64,000 nt of DNA, from contig NC_046617.1 of NCBI RefSeq assembly GCF_900324465.2, forward strand, positions 12,461,223 through 12,525,222. The letters run 5' to 3'. Below, in pieces: positions 24,747 to 35,418 of this stretch. The stretch comes from Anabas testudineus (taxonomy: Eukaryota > Chordata > Actinopteri > Anabantiformes > Anabantidae). Every line of letters starts with the position of its first letter. Position 1 is the stretch's first letter. The notes below the pieces were generated by a model. It searched no databases, was not told the origin of the DNA, and worked only from the letters and a program-made list of their open reading frames with translations. A program made the position numbers and the translations under genes.

Positions 24747-24793
24747 GGATGCACCTGCAGACCTCCTCTGCTTGTTTATAGCTCCATGCAAAT
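24747..24793 (+). promoter_or_regulatory. upstream module of V6
   Basis: GGATGCACCTGCAG (24747-24760), gtttatagctcc and perfect octamer ATGCAAAT (24786-24793). Located about 460 bp before the V6 leader. Confidence 0.65.
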
Positions 24794-25250
24794 GAAGACC
24801 TCAAGTGGCACCAGTCATTTATTATAATGTCATGTACAAACTAAAACCAGCAACATGTAAATCAAACATTTCTCTTAATCTGTAAAAATCTAAAATCCAT
24901 CAAATGTAATTAAATAGTTTTTATTAATTGACTTCAAAATATTGTTACTCTACTAGGATTGTATTTAACTAGACTTTATAGTCCTGTGCTCCGAAGAGGT
25001 CGACGAGTCATTAATATCACAAACCATTTTTAGTTTAGAGTAGTTTAGCAGCAGCAGTAAAGAGTAATTTCCTGCTCTGACATGAGTGAAACCTTCTCCC
25101 ACACAGATTGACAGTGTTCTGTTAGTAAAGCTCCTCCTCCTGTCAGTCACGCTCAGTGTCAGTGTTGTGTTAAATTGTTCCTCCGTCACCTCCTCTCCTC
25201 ATCTTTCAAACCCTCTTCTGTCAGCAGTGAACTCATTTAACACTGACAAC

Positions 25251-25716
25251 ATGTTGGGGACCGGCTGCACTCTCATCACTGCTCTAACATGTAAGCAGGC
25301 TGAATTACAGCAGGTTTGACCTCATGTTGGATTCATCAGTCTGTTTCTCTGTTTCTCTGGACTTCATGTCATCTTGTTGTTTCCAGGTGTGAGTGGTGTG
25401 ACGGTGGTGACACAGAAGCCTCCTGTTGTGACGGTGAGGAAAGGAGAGACAGCCACCATGGACTGTAACCTGGGAACTGTTACTGATAGTGCAGCTCGAT
25501 GGTATAAACAGATTCCAGGAGGAGTTCCTCAGTATGTTCTGAGATTTTATCATTCCGATAGTGCCCCAATCTATGACTCTAGTTTCTCCTCTCCCAAATT
25601 TACATCAAATCATCAGTCAAAATCAGATTATCGTTTGATTATCAACAATGTGGAGGAGGGAGACTCAGCAGTTTATTACTGTAACACATGGGATGACTCT
25701 GCCAAGTATTGGGTAT
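25251..25716 (+). CDS. Ig light-chain V segment V6 (subgroup I)
   Basis: The leader exon is 25251-25290 (MLGTGCTLITALT) and the V exon 25387-25716. It has both Ig cysteines, ARWYKQIPGG and AVYYC. The usual YGSGFSS block reads YDSSFSS. Germline CDR3 begins NTWDDSAKY. RSS: CACAGTG (25717-25723), 12-bp spacer, nonamer AAAAAAACC (25736-25744; the usual second-position C is lost), which may reduce use. It is the first V of cluster 2 and lies just 3' of C1; its upstream region is the counterpart of that of V12, which lies just 3' of C2. Confidence 0.9.
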
Positions 25717-26195
25717 CACAGTGATGTAGACTGTGAAAAAAACCTCCTCACTAAACTCGACCACTTCTGCTTTTTAAACTTCTCAACTAAACAGAAAATG
25801 AGCTATTGATAAAAATATGTGGGACAATACACTTCTGTTTATAAATCTAGTTACAAATGTCACTGTATCACTCCACTTATTACTGTTTAGACAAATAAAT
25901 GTTTACATTTACTCTCCATATACAAAATGAACTGAGATGTGAATTTATCAGATATGAATGACTGTTACACTTCCAGCTGTAAAAAATATGACAGAAACAT
26001 TACAGCATGAAACATGTTGCATAGGAAGAACAACAAAGTCGACTAATACACTGTTTTAACCCATAAGAACCCAAATGGACAATATGAAACATATTTTTCA
26101 AAGTGCTAATGATACTCAATCAAGAGGAGTACACTACACCCTAATTAAACCTGGGTCAAAACACATACTCCACTTGAGAAAGTTAAACTTCATCC

Positions 26196-26906
26196 TGTCA
26201 TGATTCCAGCTCCTCCTGCCTGTCTTCACCTGATTTCCTTGTTTTCTGCCTGACCTGCTCCTGCTCCCCTCTGCCTCTGTCCCTGAAGTGGTTTCCCTTG
26301 TGTATGACCTGGACTGTCCCCTGACATCGTTATCAGTTTCTTGGATCTCTGCTTCCAGTATTACCTCTCAGTATTGACCTGGATTGTTGTTTGGACCTCA
26401 GATCTTGCCTTATGGACATTGGTACTTGGACGGCTTTTTGTGTTTGACCCTGGATTTGTCTCTTACTCTGCAACTCGGCTTTCTGGAAACCTGTCAACTG
26501 TTTTTTGTGTTCACTAACCCATTGTGCTTTTGCCACTTAGCCTGTTCTGCAGACCACATCATTCCTCCTCTGTTCCCAGTCAACACATGCTTCATTCTAC
26601 TGTCTGCCATTTTGGAAGCTCCACCATATTCTGCAATGTACAACTCCTCACAGTCTTCTCTCTGGTTCACTCCCCCCTGCTTCTCAGCCACAGCTCATCA
26701 GGCCTTTAGTGAGTACTCCAAGATTAACATTACCCAAGATCCAGCCAGACTCAATTTAACTCTGTTTCCTCTCCTAGACCACCATACTCACCTGACGACA
26801 GCTACTTTTATCCACTGCAATATTATTGGCAAAAAAACCTTCCTTATCTAATTTCTCTTGTCCTGTGTGGTCTCTGGCAATGGAGTCGGATCCTATGCTT
26901 GTGACA
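26196..26906 (+). mobile_element. solo LTR (Ty3/gypsy type) between V6 and V7
   Basis: A 711-bp insert begins TGTCATGATTCC and ends GTGACA, flanked by a perfect 5-bp target duplication CATCC (26191-26195 and 26907-26911). The paralogous spacers after V4 and V10 lack it, which gives an empty-site control. Terminal sequences resemble those of the LTR at 3618-4413. No internal region is present, so this is a solo LTR fossil, younger than the V duplication. Orientation is assigned from the TGTCATGAT end. Confidence 0.88.
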
Positions 26907-27155
26907 CATCCAGTACTCCATGTTGCATGCTACGCTGCTTGACAGGACACAGTTTAAATTGATGACACCTGTGTCACTGTGGGTTCTTATGGGTTAAAGT
27001 ACATGTAAAAAACATATTAATATGTTTTATCCAACTTGAGTGAAATTACTTTACCAAGACCTATTAAAACTGAAGCTTGATTGATTAAATTAGGGGTGTG
27101 AAAATATAGATACATTGACATAAGGTTCTTTGTTTAATAAAATCTTCTTCTCGAT

Positions 27156-28041
27156 CAGGGGTCTCAAACTCAATTTACCTGGGTGAGGCTGGGTTTTCCA
27201 CAAGTAAAGCTTTGTTAAAAAAAATTCCTATCTTCTCAAATCTATTTATTTTGTAATAAAAAATAATATGAAAAAATAAGTAAACACAAAAAAAGTAATA
27301 AGAAAATAAATCAGTAATAAATAAATAAAATAATAATAATAACAATGAAAATAATAATAATTCGATCGTCTAGTCAGCGACTATATGTGGTTTCTTCAGT
27401 CTTCTATATCTGCTGTATTCAGATTCAAATGTTTGTATTAACAGTTCTTTAACCTTTAACCTTCTTCTAAATAAAGATGATCATCAGTAAGTCTGGACCT
27501 GTCCTTGGACTTATTGAAGTACAAGGTGGTGAAGACTTATGAAAATACAATGCAAATAGCACGATGCAAATAAAAACACAATGAGCCACAAATAGCGGTG
27601 CGACCCTAATTGGTCCGGGTTACTGGGTTATTACGGGTTATTACCGATGGACAGATGTCGCTATGTGACTGCAGACTACATCAGGCTGCAGTGAGTTCCT
27701 CACTTTTCTTTTAACCTGCCGCGAACGCATCATTTTGACTCATTATGTCCCGCTGATCAGCAACTTAACTTTTTTTTTGAAGTGTTGTGAACGCAGCACG
27801 CTGGAACGAATGTCCGCGTGAGCTTCATAGAAACGAGGCTGAAAACTCTCCATGGCAACGCTGCTGTCACTCATCGAGAAATGTTTCTCTGATTGGATTA
27901 AGCCCGGCCGATGTCCCGCCCCAGAGAACCATACACCCCACCGTGATTGGTTGGTTCGTTCACCAACACTGTAAAGTGTTAAGCATTAAAACCTGCGGGC
28001 CACAAAATATCGTCCCGCGGGCCGCGAGTCTGAGACCCCTG
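27156..28041 (+). mobile_element. non-autonomous hAT-type transposon between V6 and V7
   Basis: An 886-bp element has terminal inverted repeats CAGGGGTCTCAAACTC and GAGTCTGAGACCCCTG (one mismatch in 16), typical of Charlie-like hAT elements. The flanking 8-mers ttctcgat and tactagat are diverged copies of ttctagat, which is present unbroken at the empty paralogous site near 32731. No transposase frame is visible. It sits exactly where V6-type downstream sequence changes into V7/V2-type upstream sequence. Confidence 0.85.
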
Positions 28042-28422
28042 TACTAGATGAACCATCACCCCAGTCTGAAGCGCAAAAAATAGTCTGATTATTAAAGGCA
28101 GAGTGGATAAAGGGGCGTTGAATATCATCCAAACACATGCAAGGACATATATCTTCAATAAATCATAATTTATTCAATTCAATGTTAAACATACATTTTT
28201 TTAATTACACCTCTTAAACACAAACAATCACTTTGAGGGAAGCATTTGGTAAATAAGCTTTTAGTGCAACAGATGAAAGCTAGAGGCCAATATTTCATAA
28301 CTTTTCCTAAATCTTTAAAGAACAACTGCCAATCGTGCTGGTTTGTAACATTTCGTATAAAACTGCAGATGACTTTGGAGTGAGTGAAGTTTAGTATCAC
28401 CTCTGTACTCCTCCCTCTCTCA

Positions 28423-28469
28423 GGATGCACCTGCAGGCCTCCTCTCCATATTTATAGCTTTATGCAAAT
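28423..28469 (+). promoter_or_regulatory. upstream module of V7
   Basis: GGATGCACCTGCAG (28423-28436), tatttatagcttt and octamer ATGCAAAT (28462-28469), 220 bp before the leader. Nearly identical to the module of V2. Confidence 0.65.
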
Positions 28470-28688
28470 GAAGTGGTCACCAAAAGATCAACTACATACA
28501 CAGTTGTCTCACTATTAAATTGAAATTTGAGAGACTACTGTGGGTAGTTTTTTTAAATTTTAACCAAAGCTCCTCCCCCTGTTAGTCATACTGACATTTA
28601 GTGCTGTATTAAACTGCTCCTTCAACACGTCCTCTCCTCATCTTTTAAACCCTCTTATCGTTCAGCACTTAGAGCTCACACTGACAAC

Positions 28689-29154
28689 ATGTTGGGGACC
28701 GTCTGCACTCTCATCACTGCTCTAACATGTAAGCAGGCTGAATTACTGCAGCTTTGACCTCATGTTGGATTCATCAGTCTGTTTTTCTGTTTCTCTGGAC
28801 TTCATGTCATCTTGTTGTTTCCAGGTGTGAGTGGTGTGACGGTGGTGACACAGAAGCCTCCTGTTGTGACAGTGAGGAAAGGAGAGACAGCCACCATGGA
28901 CTGTAACCTGGGAACTGTTACTAATAGTGCAGCTCGTTGGTATAAACAGATTCCAGGAGGAGTTCCTCAGTTTGTACTGAGATTTTATCATTCCTATAGC
29001 TCCCCAGAGTATGGCTCTGGTTTCTCCTCTCCCAAGTTTACATCAAATCATCAGACAGAGTCAGATTATCGTTTGATAATCAACAACGTGAAGGAGGGAG
29101 ACTCAGCAGTTTATTACTGTAACACATGGGATGACTCTGCTAAGGAGAACGTAT
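28689..29154 (+). CDS. Ig light-chain V segment V7 (subgroup I)
   Basis: The leader exon is 28689-28728 and the V exon 28825-29154. The framework is intact: MDC, ARWYKQIPGG, YGSGFSSPKF, AVYYC; germline CDR3 begins NTWDDSAKE. The RSS is perfect: CACAGTG (29155-29161), 12-bp spacer, ACAAAAACC (29174-29182). The promoter region matches that of V2 in cluster 1, whereas the coding part is V4/V6-like, suggesting that V7 took over the promoter that once belonged to V8, 287 bp downstream. Confidence 0.92.
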
Positions 29155-29447
29155 CACAGTGATGTAGACTGTGACAAAAACCTCCTCACTAAACTCGACC
29201 ACTTCTGCTTTTTAAACTTCTCAACTAAATGGAAAATGAGCTGTTGATAATAATATATGGGACAATAAATTTCTGTTTATAAACCTAGTTACAAATGTCA
29301 CTGTATCACTCCACTTATTACTGTTTAGACAAACAAATGTTTACATTTACTCTCCATATACAAAATGTACTGAGCTTTGACCTCATGTTGGATTCATCAG
29401 TCTGTTTTTCTGTTTCTCTGGACTTCATGTCATCTTGTTGTTTCCAG

Positions 29448-29768
29448 GTGTGAGTGGTGTGACGGTGGTGACACAGAAGCCTCCTGTTGTGACGGTGAGG
29501 AAAGGAGAGACAGTCACCATGGAGTGTAATTCTGCCCTGTATGGACCTCGCTTGTATAAGCAGATTCCTGGAGGAGTTCCTCAGTTTGTACTGATCTTTC
29601 ATCACAGCTGGAGCTCCCCAACATATGGCTCTGGTTTCTCTTCTTCTAAATTCACAGTGAATCATCATTCAAACTCAGATTATCGTTTGATAATCAACAA
29701 CGTGGAGGAGGGAGACTCAGCAGTTTATTATTGCAACACATGGGATAGCTCTGCCAAGGAGGTAGTAT
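29448..29768 (+). pseudogene. leaderless Ig light-chain V segment V8
   Basis: The V exon is open and ends in a perfect RSS (CACAGTG 29769-29775, 12-bp spacer, ACAAAAACC 29788-29796). However, the leader exon and promoter are absent: the sequence after V7 enters the V8 leader intron directly at about 29373 (agctttgacctcatgttgg). The framework-2 Trp is also replaced by Leu (GPRLYKQIPGG), and CDR1 is short as in V2, its twin. It could be expressed only by splicing from the V7 leader, or serve as a donor for gene conversion or as a recombination target. I call it a pseudogene with good confidence. Confidence 0.85.
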
Positions 29769-29796
29769 CACAGTGATTTACACTGTGACAAAAACC

Positions 29797-30762
29797 TTCT
29801 TGCAAATACTTGACTGACAATGAAGCTGAAACTGAACTGAAACCATAACTTCCTCAACAGAATTATTTCTATTGCTATTATTACTTACTAATACTATTAT
29901 TAATAATATTATTATTAGTAGTTGTATTATTGTTGTTGTTAAATATAAATGAAATATATGTGATATTTATATATATATAAACTAAGATTCCAAAACTAAT
30001 TGATGATACTATAGTTTTAACACTTTGATTTATTTGTAATTTCATTCCAACATGATAAACAACACAAACAATCACAGGGACACTAGTGTCCTTTGAAGGT
30101 GTTACATATTTGTTTTACTACTGACTTTGATATCAATTTATTTTAATTTCTATGTTGAAAAACATAATTTACTGAACTGCGGATAGTTAAATACAAAATA
30201 AATTTTACAGTTAAACATAAACAAAGTATATTTTTAGGGCGAACATTACATCCAACAGTATAATTATGTCTGATATTTCACATATCAAATGATAATAATA
30301 GTAATGACACAATTTATTGACCCTCTTGGAGGAATTGTAATTGAACACCTGATAGACACAGTGCTACTACAGGGTTTTGGAGCAATACAATAACATTTTA
30401 GCTGAAACATCTTGATTGGTGACAAGTCACCAGCTAATATCTCTTCTATAACTTCTGCACATAGACACAGACATTAGGAATGTGGTTTCTGATTTTTTTT
30501 TTTTTCAAATCATCAGAATTCATCTGGTGGCTTTTACAGACAGTATGCCACAAATGATATGATTTGCAAATATACACCATAAAGCTCAAATGATGTCTTA
30601 GTGACATTCAATTACTGAAACATTTCTCACATTTAAATGAATGACAAGAGATAAGTATTATAGCTCCTCCCCCTTTTCATCTCCTCTGTGTCTTATGTCC
30701 TCACACTCCAACCCGGCTCACCTCTCAGCTGACATTAAGAGACGTTTACACACAGAGACAAC
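29797..30762. other. V8-V9 spacer
   Basis: No gene; duplicate of the V2-V3 spacer (18834-19739) with ATT-rich variation near 29875-29940. The TATA box present before V3 has been deleted here. Confidence 0.6.
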
Positions 30763-31011
30763 ATGCTGGGGAACCTCTGTACTCTCATTACTGTTCTGAC
30801 ATGTAAGATGTTCTTCTCATTCCTATTATAACTGATGTCTTGTTTCTTTTATTTTACCCACAGTATGTGTTTGTGTTTGTCACAACAACAGATGTTGATG
30901 CGGTGATAGTGGTGACTCAGACGCCTGCTGTCCACACAGCTTCTACAGGACAAGAGGTTGTTCTCAACTGCAACATTGAGAGATATGATAGAGCTTCAGT
31001 CAGTTGGTATA
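30763..31011 (+). pseudogene. truncated Ig light-chain V segment V9 (subgroup II)
   Basis: The leader exon is 30763-30802 and the V exon starts at 30892, as in V3. The exon stops making sense at about 31008-31011, in the TTGGTATA codons of framework 2, and continues with sequence that in cluster 1 lies about 310 bp downstream of the V3 RSS (AGTTGAAATCACATAAA). The junction has a short ATA microhomology. The second half of the domain and the RSS are gone, so it cannot rearrange. The promoter has also lost its TATA segment. It is a dead copy of V3. Confidence 0.92.
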
Positions 31012-31090
31012 GTTGAAATCACATAAACTCCCAAGAAAGTCAAACTGAGTTTCATATTATCAGTGAAGCATCACTTCTCTTCCATCTGCA

Positions 31091-31104
31091 GGATGCACCT
31101 GCAG
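31091..31104 (+). promoter_or_regulatory. upstream module of V10 (octamer lost)
   Basis: GGATGCACCTGCAG followed by ttatttatagcttc; the octamer position reads atgtgcca. Twin of the V4 module. Confidence 0.55.
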
Positions 31105-31576
31105 AGCTCCTCTAATTATTTATAGCTTCATGTGCCAGTTATGATTTGGTTCAAACTGAAGCTCATAAACTCTGAAGATCTCCCTCTGTTTACATGTAAA
31201 TTCACAAAAAATAGGTTAAGTTCATTTTTATAAATTAAAGTAAACATATAACAATTCAAAATATCTACTCATATCACTCACATCAGTTTTAAGTGATACA
31301 ATTATATATTTTTTCTTTTTTCTCACCAAAGTAAATTATTATTTGAGATAATTTTCTCAAATAATAAACAAAATAAAACATCCATAATGCAACAATATTA
31401 CAATACGGAGTAATTTCCTCCACTGAAATGAGTGAAACCTTTCTGAGCAACATATTTTATAAGTTAAGCTCCTCCTCCTGTCGGTCACTTAAATTGCTCC
31501 TCCGTCACCTCCTCTCCTCATCTTTCAAACCCTCTTCTGTCAGCAGTGAACTCATTTCTTAAGTCACACTGACAAC

Positions 31577-32042
31577 ATGTTGGGGACCGTCTGCACTCTC
31601 ATCACTGCTCTAACATGTAAGCAGGCTGAATTACTGCAGCTTTGACCTCATGTTGGATTCATCAGTCTGTTTTTCTGTTTCTCTGGACTTCATGTCATCT
31701 TGTTGTTTCCAGGTGTGAGTGGTGTGACGGTGGTGACACAGAAACCTCCTGTTGTGACAGTGAGGAAAGGAGAGACAGTCACCATGGACTGTAACCTGGG
31801 AACTGTTACTGATATTGCAGCTCGATGGTATAAACAGATTCCAGGAGGAGTTCCTCAGCATGTTCTGAGATTTCATCACAGCTGGAGCTCCCCAACATAT
31901 GGCTCTGATTTCTCCTCTCCCAAATTTACATCAAATCATCAGACAGAGTCAGATTATCGTTTGATTATCAACAATGTGGAGGAGGGAGACTCAGCAGTTT
32001 ATTACTGTCAGACATGGGATAGCTCTGCTGAGGAGAACGTAT
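31577..32042 (+). CDS. Ig light-chain V segment V10 (subgroup I)
   Basis: The leader exon is 31577-31616 and the V exon 31713-32042. Framework: MDCNLGTV, ARWYKQIPGG, AVYYC; the usual YGSGFSS reads YGSDFSS. Germline CDR3 begins QTWDSSAEE. RSS perfect: CACAGTG (32043-32049), 12-bp spacer, ACAAAAACC (32062-32070). It is the cluster 2 copy of V4, with differences concentrated in the CDRs. It appears functional. Confidence 0.92.
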
Positions 32043-32070
32043 CACAGTGATGTAGACTGTGACAAAAACC

Positions 32071-32994
32071 TCCTCACTAAACTCGACCACTTCTGCTTTT
32101 TAAACTTCTCAACTAAACAGAAAATGAGCTGTTGATGATAATATTATTTTTATTATTACTAATATTATTACTTTTTAGCAAAATAAAATTTTCCATTTAT
32201 TCTCTGTACACAAAATGAACTGAGATGTGAATTTTTCAGATATTAATGACTGTTACACTTCCAGCTGCAATAAATGTGACAGAAACATTAGAACATGAAA
32301 CATGTTGCATAAGAAGAAAAATAAACTAATCGACTAATACACTGTTTTAGCCCAGAAGAACCCAAATAGACCACATGAAACATTTTTTTTTTTCATATAG
32401 GTGCTAGTGACACTCATCAAGAGGAGTACACTACACCCTAATTACACCTGGGTATAAACACATACTCCACTTGAGAAAGCTAAACTTCATGCAGTACTCC
32501 ATGTTCCATGCTACGCTGCTGGATAGGTCATGGTTTGAATTGGTGACACCTGTGTCACTGTGGGTTCTTATGTTTTAAAGTACATGTAAAAAACATGTTT
32601 ATATGTTTTATCTAACTTGATTATGATTGCTTTAGCAGGAAATAGTAGAAACTGAAGCTTGATTGTTTGAATTAGGGATGTTAAAATATAGAACCATTGA
32701 CATAATGTTCTTTGTTTAATAAAATCTTCTTCTAGATGATGTGATTTACTAGACTGGTTTTTTGAAGATAAATTAAATGATTAAGTAATTACTCTGATGG
32801 GAGTTAATAGTATTATTAATATAAAAAACATCAACAGACTGCAAAGAAAAACCCATTATCATATAAAAAAGAAGATAATAAAAGATTATTGTTGTAAAAT
32901 TATTGAATGAATAACATGAATACACATAAACTTTTTAGTCTGTATATGTGAATGAAAGCTGTGTTGAGTGCAGACACTCCTCCTCTCCTCTGTC
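32071..32994. other. V10-V11 spacer
   Basis: No gene; duplicate of the V4-V5 spacer and the empty-site control for both the solo LTR (near 32492) and the hAT element (near 32731). Confidence 0.6.
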
Positions 32995-33083
32995 TTTATA
33001 AGCTTCAGTCTGGCTTCTCCTCACACTCCAACCCTGCTCACGTCTCAGCTGGACAGTAAGAGACATTTAAACACACTGACAAC

Positions 33084-33538
33084 ATGCTGGGGACTCTCTT
33101 CACTCTCATCACTGCTCTAACATGTAAGATGTTCTTCCTCATTCATTGTGTGATCAAATCTTCAGACAGAAACATTTCACTCACTCATTTTTTTGTGAAT
33201 GTCGACAGATGTCGATGCAGTGATAGTACTGACTCAGACGCCTGCTGTCCACACAGCTTCTACAGAACAGGAGGTTGTTCTTAACTGCAACATTGAGAGA
33301 TATGATGGATATTATGTCAGTTGGTACAAACAGGTTCCTGGTAAAGCTCCTCAGTATGTCCTGAGATTTTACCATTCTCACAGTTCACCCAACTTTGGAT
33401 CAGGATTCTCCTCAGACCGATTCAATTCCAAAGCTTCATCAGAAATAGATTACCAGTTCATCATCAAGCGTGCTGAGACAGGAGACACTGCTCAGTATTT
33501 CTGTGAGACATTGGACGAGTCTGCTGATGCAGCTGTAT
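33084..33538 (+). CDS. Ig light-chain V segment V11 (subgroup II)
   Basis: The leader exon is 33084-33123 (MLGTLFTLITALT) and the V exon 33209-33538 after gtcgacag. Reads VDAVIVLTQTPAVHTAS, WYKQVPGKAPQYVL, QYFC. Germline CDR3 reads ETLDESADAA, replacing the otherwise constant Trp of TWD by Leu. RSS: CACTGTG (33539-33545), 12-bp spacer, ACAAAAACC (33558-33566). TATA box TTTATAAG at 32995-33002. It is a close copy of V5 and the V nearest J2. It appears functional. Confidence 0.92.
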
Positions 33539-33755
33539 CACTGTGAATCACATTGTGACAAAAACCTCAGTGAGGGACTCACTGCAGCTTCCATCACTTC
33601 TAACCAAAGTGCATTAAAGGCAACTAGAAAAACTTGAACAGTACATTTAAAAATACAAACTCTTCTAAAGATTCACAGGTGTTGGGAACAAGTGCAGCAG
33701 TGTTTTGAATGAAGTTAGTGAGATGTTGACAGTGAAAGTTGTTGTGAACAGGATG

Positions 33756-33765
33756 TTTCAGTTCC
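33756..33765 (-). promoter_or_regulatory. Ets-IRF composite motif near J2
   Basis: GGAACTGAAA (minus) at the same position relative to J2 as in cluster 1. Confidence 0.45.
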
Positions 33766-33791
33766 ACTCCCCTCATCAGTGAGAGTCAGGA

Positions 33792-33864
33792 GGTTTTTGT
33801 ACGACCATGTGTACAAACTGAATCACTGTGGTATTCGGACAAGGAACCAAGCTGATTGTGACAA
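33792..33864 (+). CDS. Ig light-chain J2 with 23-bp RSS
   Basis: The nonamer GGTTTTTGT (33792-33800), 23-bp spacer, heptamer CACTGTG (33824-33830) and J exon 33831-33864 (VFGQGTKLIVT plus A before GTAAGT) are identical to J1. Confidence 0.95.
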
Positions 33865-34545
33865 GTAAGTACATTTTAAAAAATCATAAAAAGGTCAATG
33901 TTTCAGTTTTTTGTATATTTTAAGAGAAAATATTTAACGAATTATTTAAAGTAATGAAAATGTTGTTTAGTAGATAATAGACTTTTAAAATCTTCTCTGA
34001 AACCAGGCTGTTTTCTAAAAGCAGTAGAAAACTCTGCAAATGACTTAACAGTTGAAATATTTTCTATAACCCATCTTTTTTTGGTGGTTGAGAAAGTATT
34101 AACAGAGAGACAGTTTTCAGAATAATTAATTATCAATATTGTGAAACCAAACTTAAAAATGTCTTCAGAAAACACGTATATGAGATCACTGAGCATTTAA
34201 TGATTTTATTCCAGTAAATATATATAAAGATTAGATGTGATTTTAAATATTGTTGAAATGATCTGATGTCTTTCTACTCTGGTCGTTAGACTGAGATCAA
34301 TAAAGCGAACTAATGGGAAGCCATTTACTTAAAATGATAAATATCATTGTGTAACACCAGGAAATTTTTATCAGTTTAAAAATAATAATGAATTAATGAA
34401 AAATAAACTTTGTTTGTTTCATGGTTTGATCAGTGTAATCATCATATTGTCAGTTCAGCTAATAAATGAATCAGACAGTGTGATGACTTTTTATTAGTGG
34501 TTTTAATTTCTAGTTATCTTCTGAATTCTCTCCATGTATTTTCAG

Positions 34546-34871
34546 GCTCCAGCCTCCCTCCTCCTGTCCTGACAGTCTTCCCTCCGTCCAGCGCTGAGCT
34601 CCGGTCCAACAAAGCCTCTCTGGTCTGTCTGTCCAGTCAGTCTGTGCCTTTTGCAGATGTCACCTGGTTGGCTGATGGGAGTCCAGTGAGCAGTGGGGTC
34701 TCTACCAGCACCGCCGTTCAACAACCAGACCAGAGTTTCCAAATCAGCAGCTATCTGGACATCCAGACGTCAGAGTGGAACATGAACAAGGTTTACACTT
34801 GTAAAGTGTCTTTGGGATCCCAGACTTCAGAGAAAAACATCAACAAGTCTAAATGTCCCACTGAAGAATAG
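34546..34871 (+). CDS. Ig light-chain constant exon C2
   Basis: A 326-nt C1-set domain exon, SSSLPPPVLTVFPPSSAEL to KSKCPTEE, with domain Cys, Trp and Cys and the penultimate heavy-chain Cys. It has the same length and intron phase as C1 and two residue differences from it. AATAAA lies at 35046-35051. The V11-J2-C2 unit (about 32.9-35.1 kb) is a near copy of V5-J1-C1 (about 22.3-24.5 kb), the 3' part of the duplicated block. Confidence 0.95.
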
Positions 34872-35371
34872 TAGAGCAGAATAACAACTGAAAATCTGCT
34901 TCTTTGCTGTTTGTGCTGTTTGTTCATGACATAGTTTACATGTTAGAACAGTTTGTGTCTGCATGCTTGTGACAAATGTTTCAACAGTTAGGTGGAGATG
35001 TGGTATCAGCTTTGCAATTGTACTTTTTCACGATTGATTTAACTAAATAAAAAAACATTTTGATTCACCATAGTTTGCATTTCCTTCGTAGTCACATAAT
35101 GATTTATTTTCAGTTATTGTAACCTTCATGTTTCCCTCAACTTTGAACTCAGAGTCAGAAACAGTAAATTCAAATTATTTCTTGTTCACTGTCTTAAATC
35201 TTTATTAATTTAATTTAAATAAGACAGCTCTCTTTTAATGTTTCAATCAATCTTTCTTCATCTTAAGTTATTTGAAATATTTAAGACATAATCAACATCA
35301 AGTGAAACAGATTTTTTGTCCTGAATCAGTGAAGCATCACCTCTCTACTCCTCTCTTTCTGCTCCTTCCCA

Positions 35372-35418
35372 GGATGCACCTGCAGACCTCCCCCGCTTAT
35401 TTATAGCTCCATGCAAAT
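35372..35418 (+). promoter_or_regulatory. upstream module of V12
   Basis: GGATGCACCTGCAG (35372-35385), cttatttatagctcc and octamer ATGCAAAT (35411-35418). Confidence 0.65.

Noticed and set aside
25305-25553. Minus-strand frames opposite subgroup I V segments (also 21019-21267, 28743-28991, 31631-31879, 35883-36128).
   Set aside because: Antisense shadows of the V exons; no start context, splice or homology of their own.
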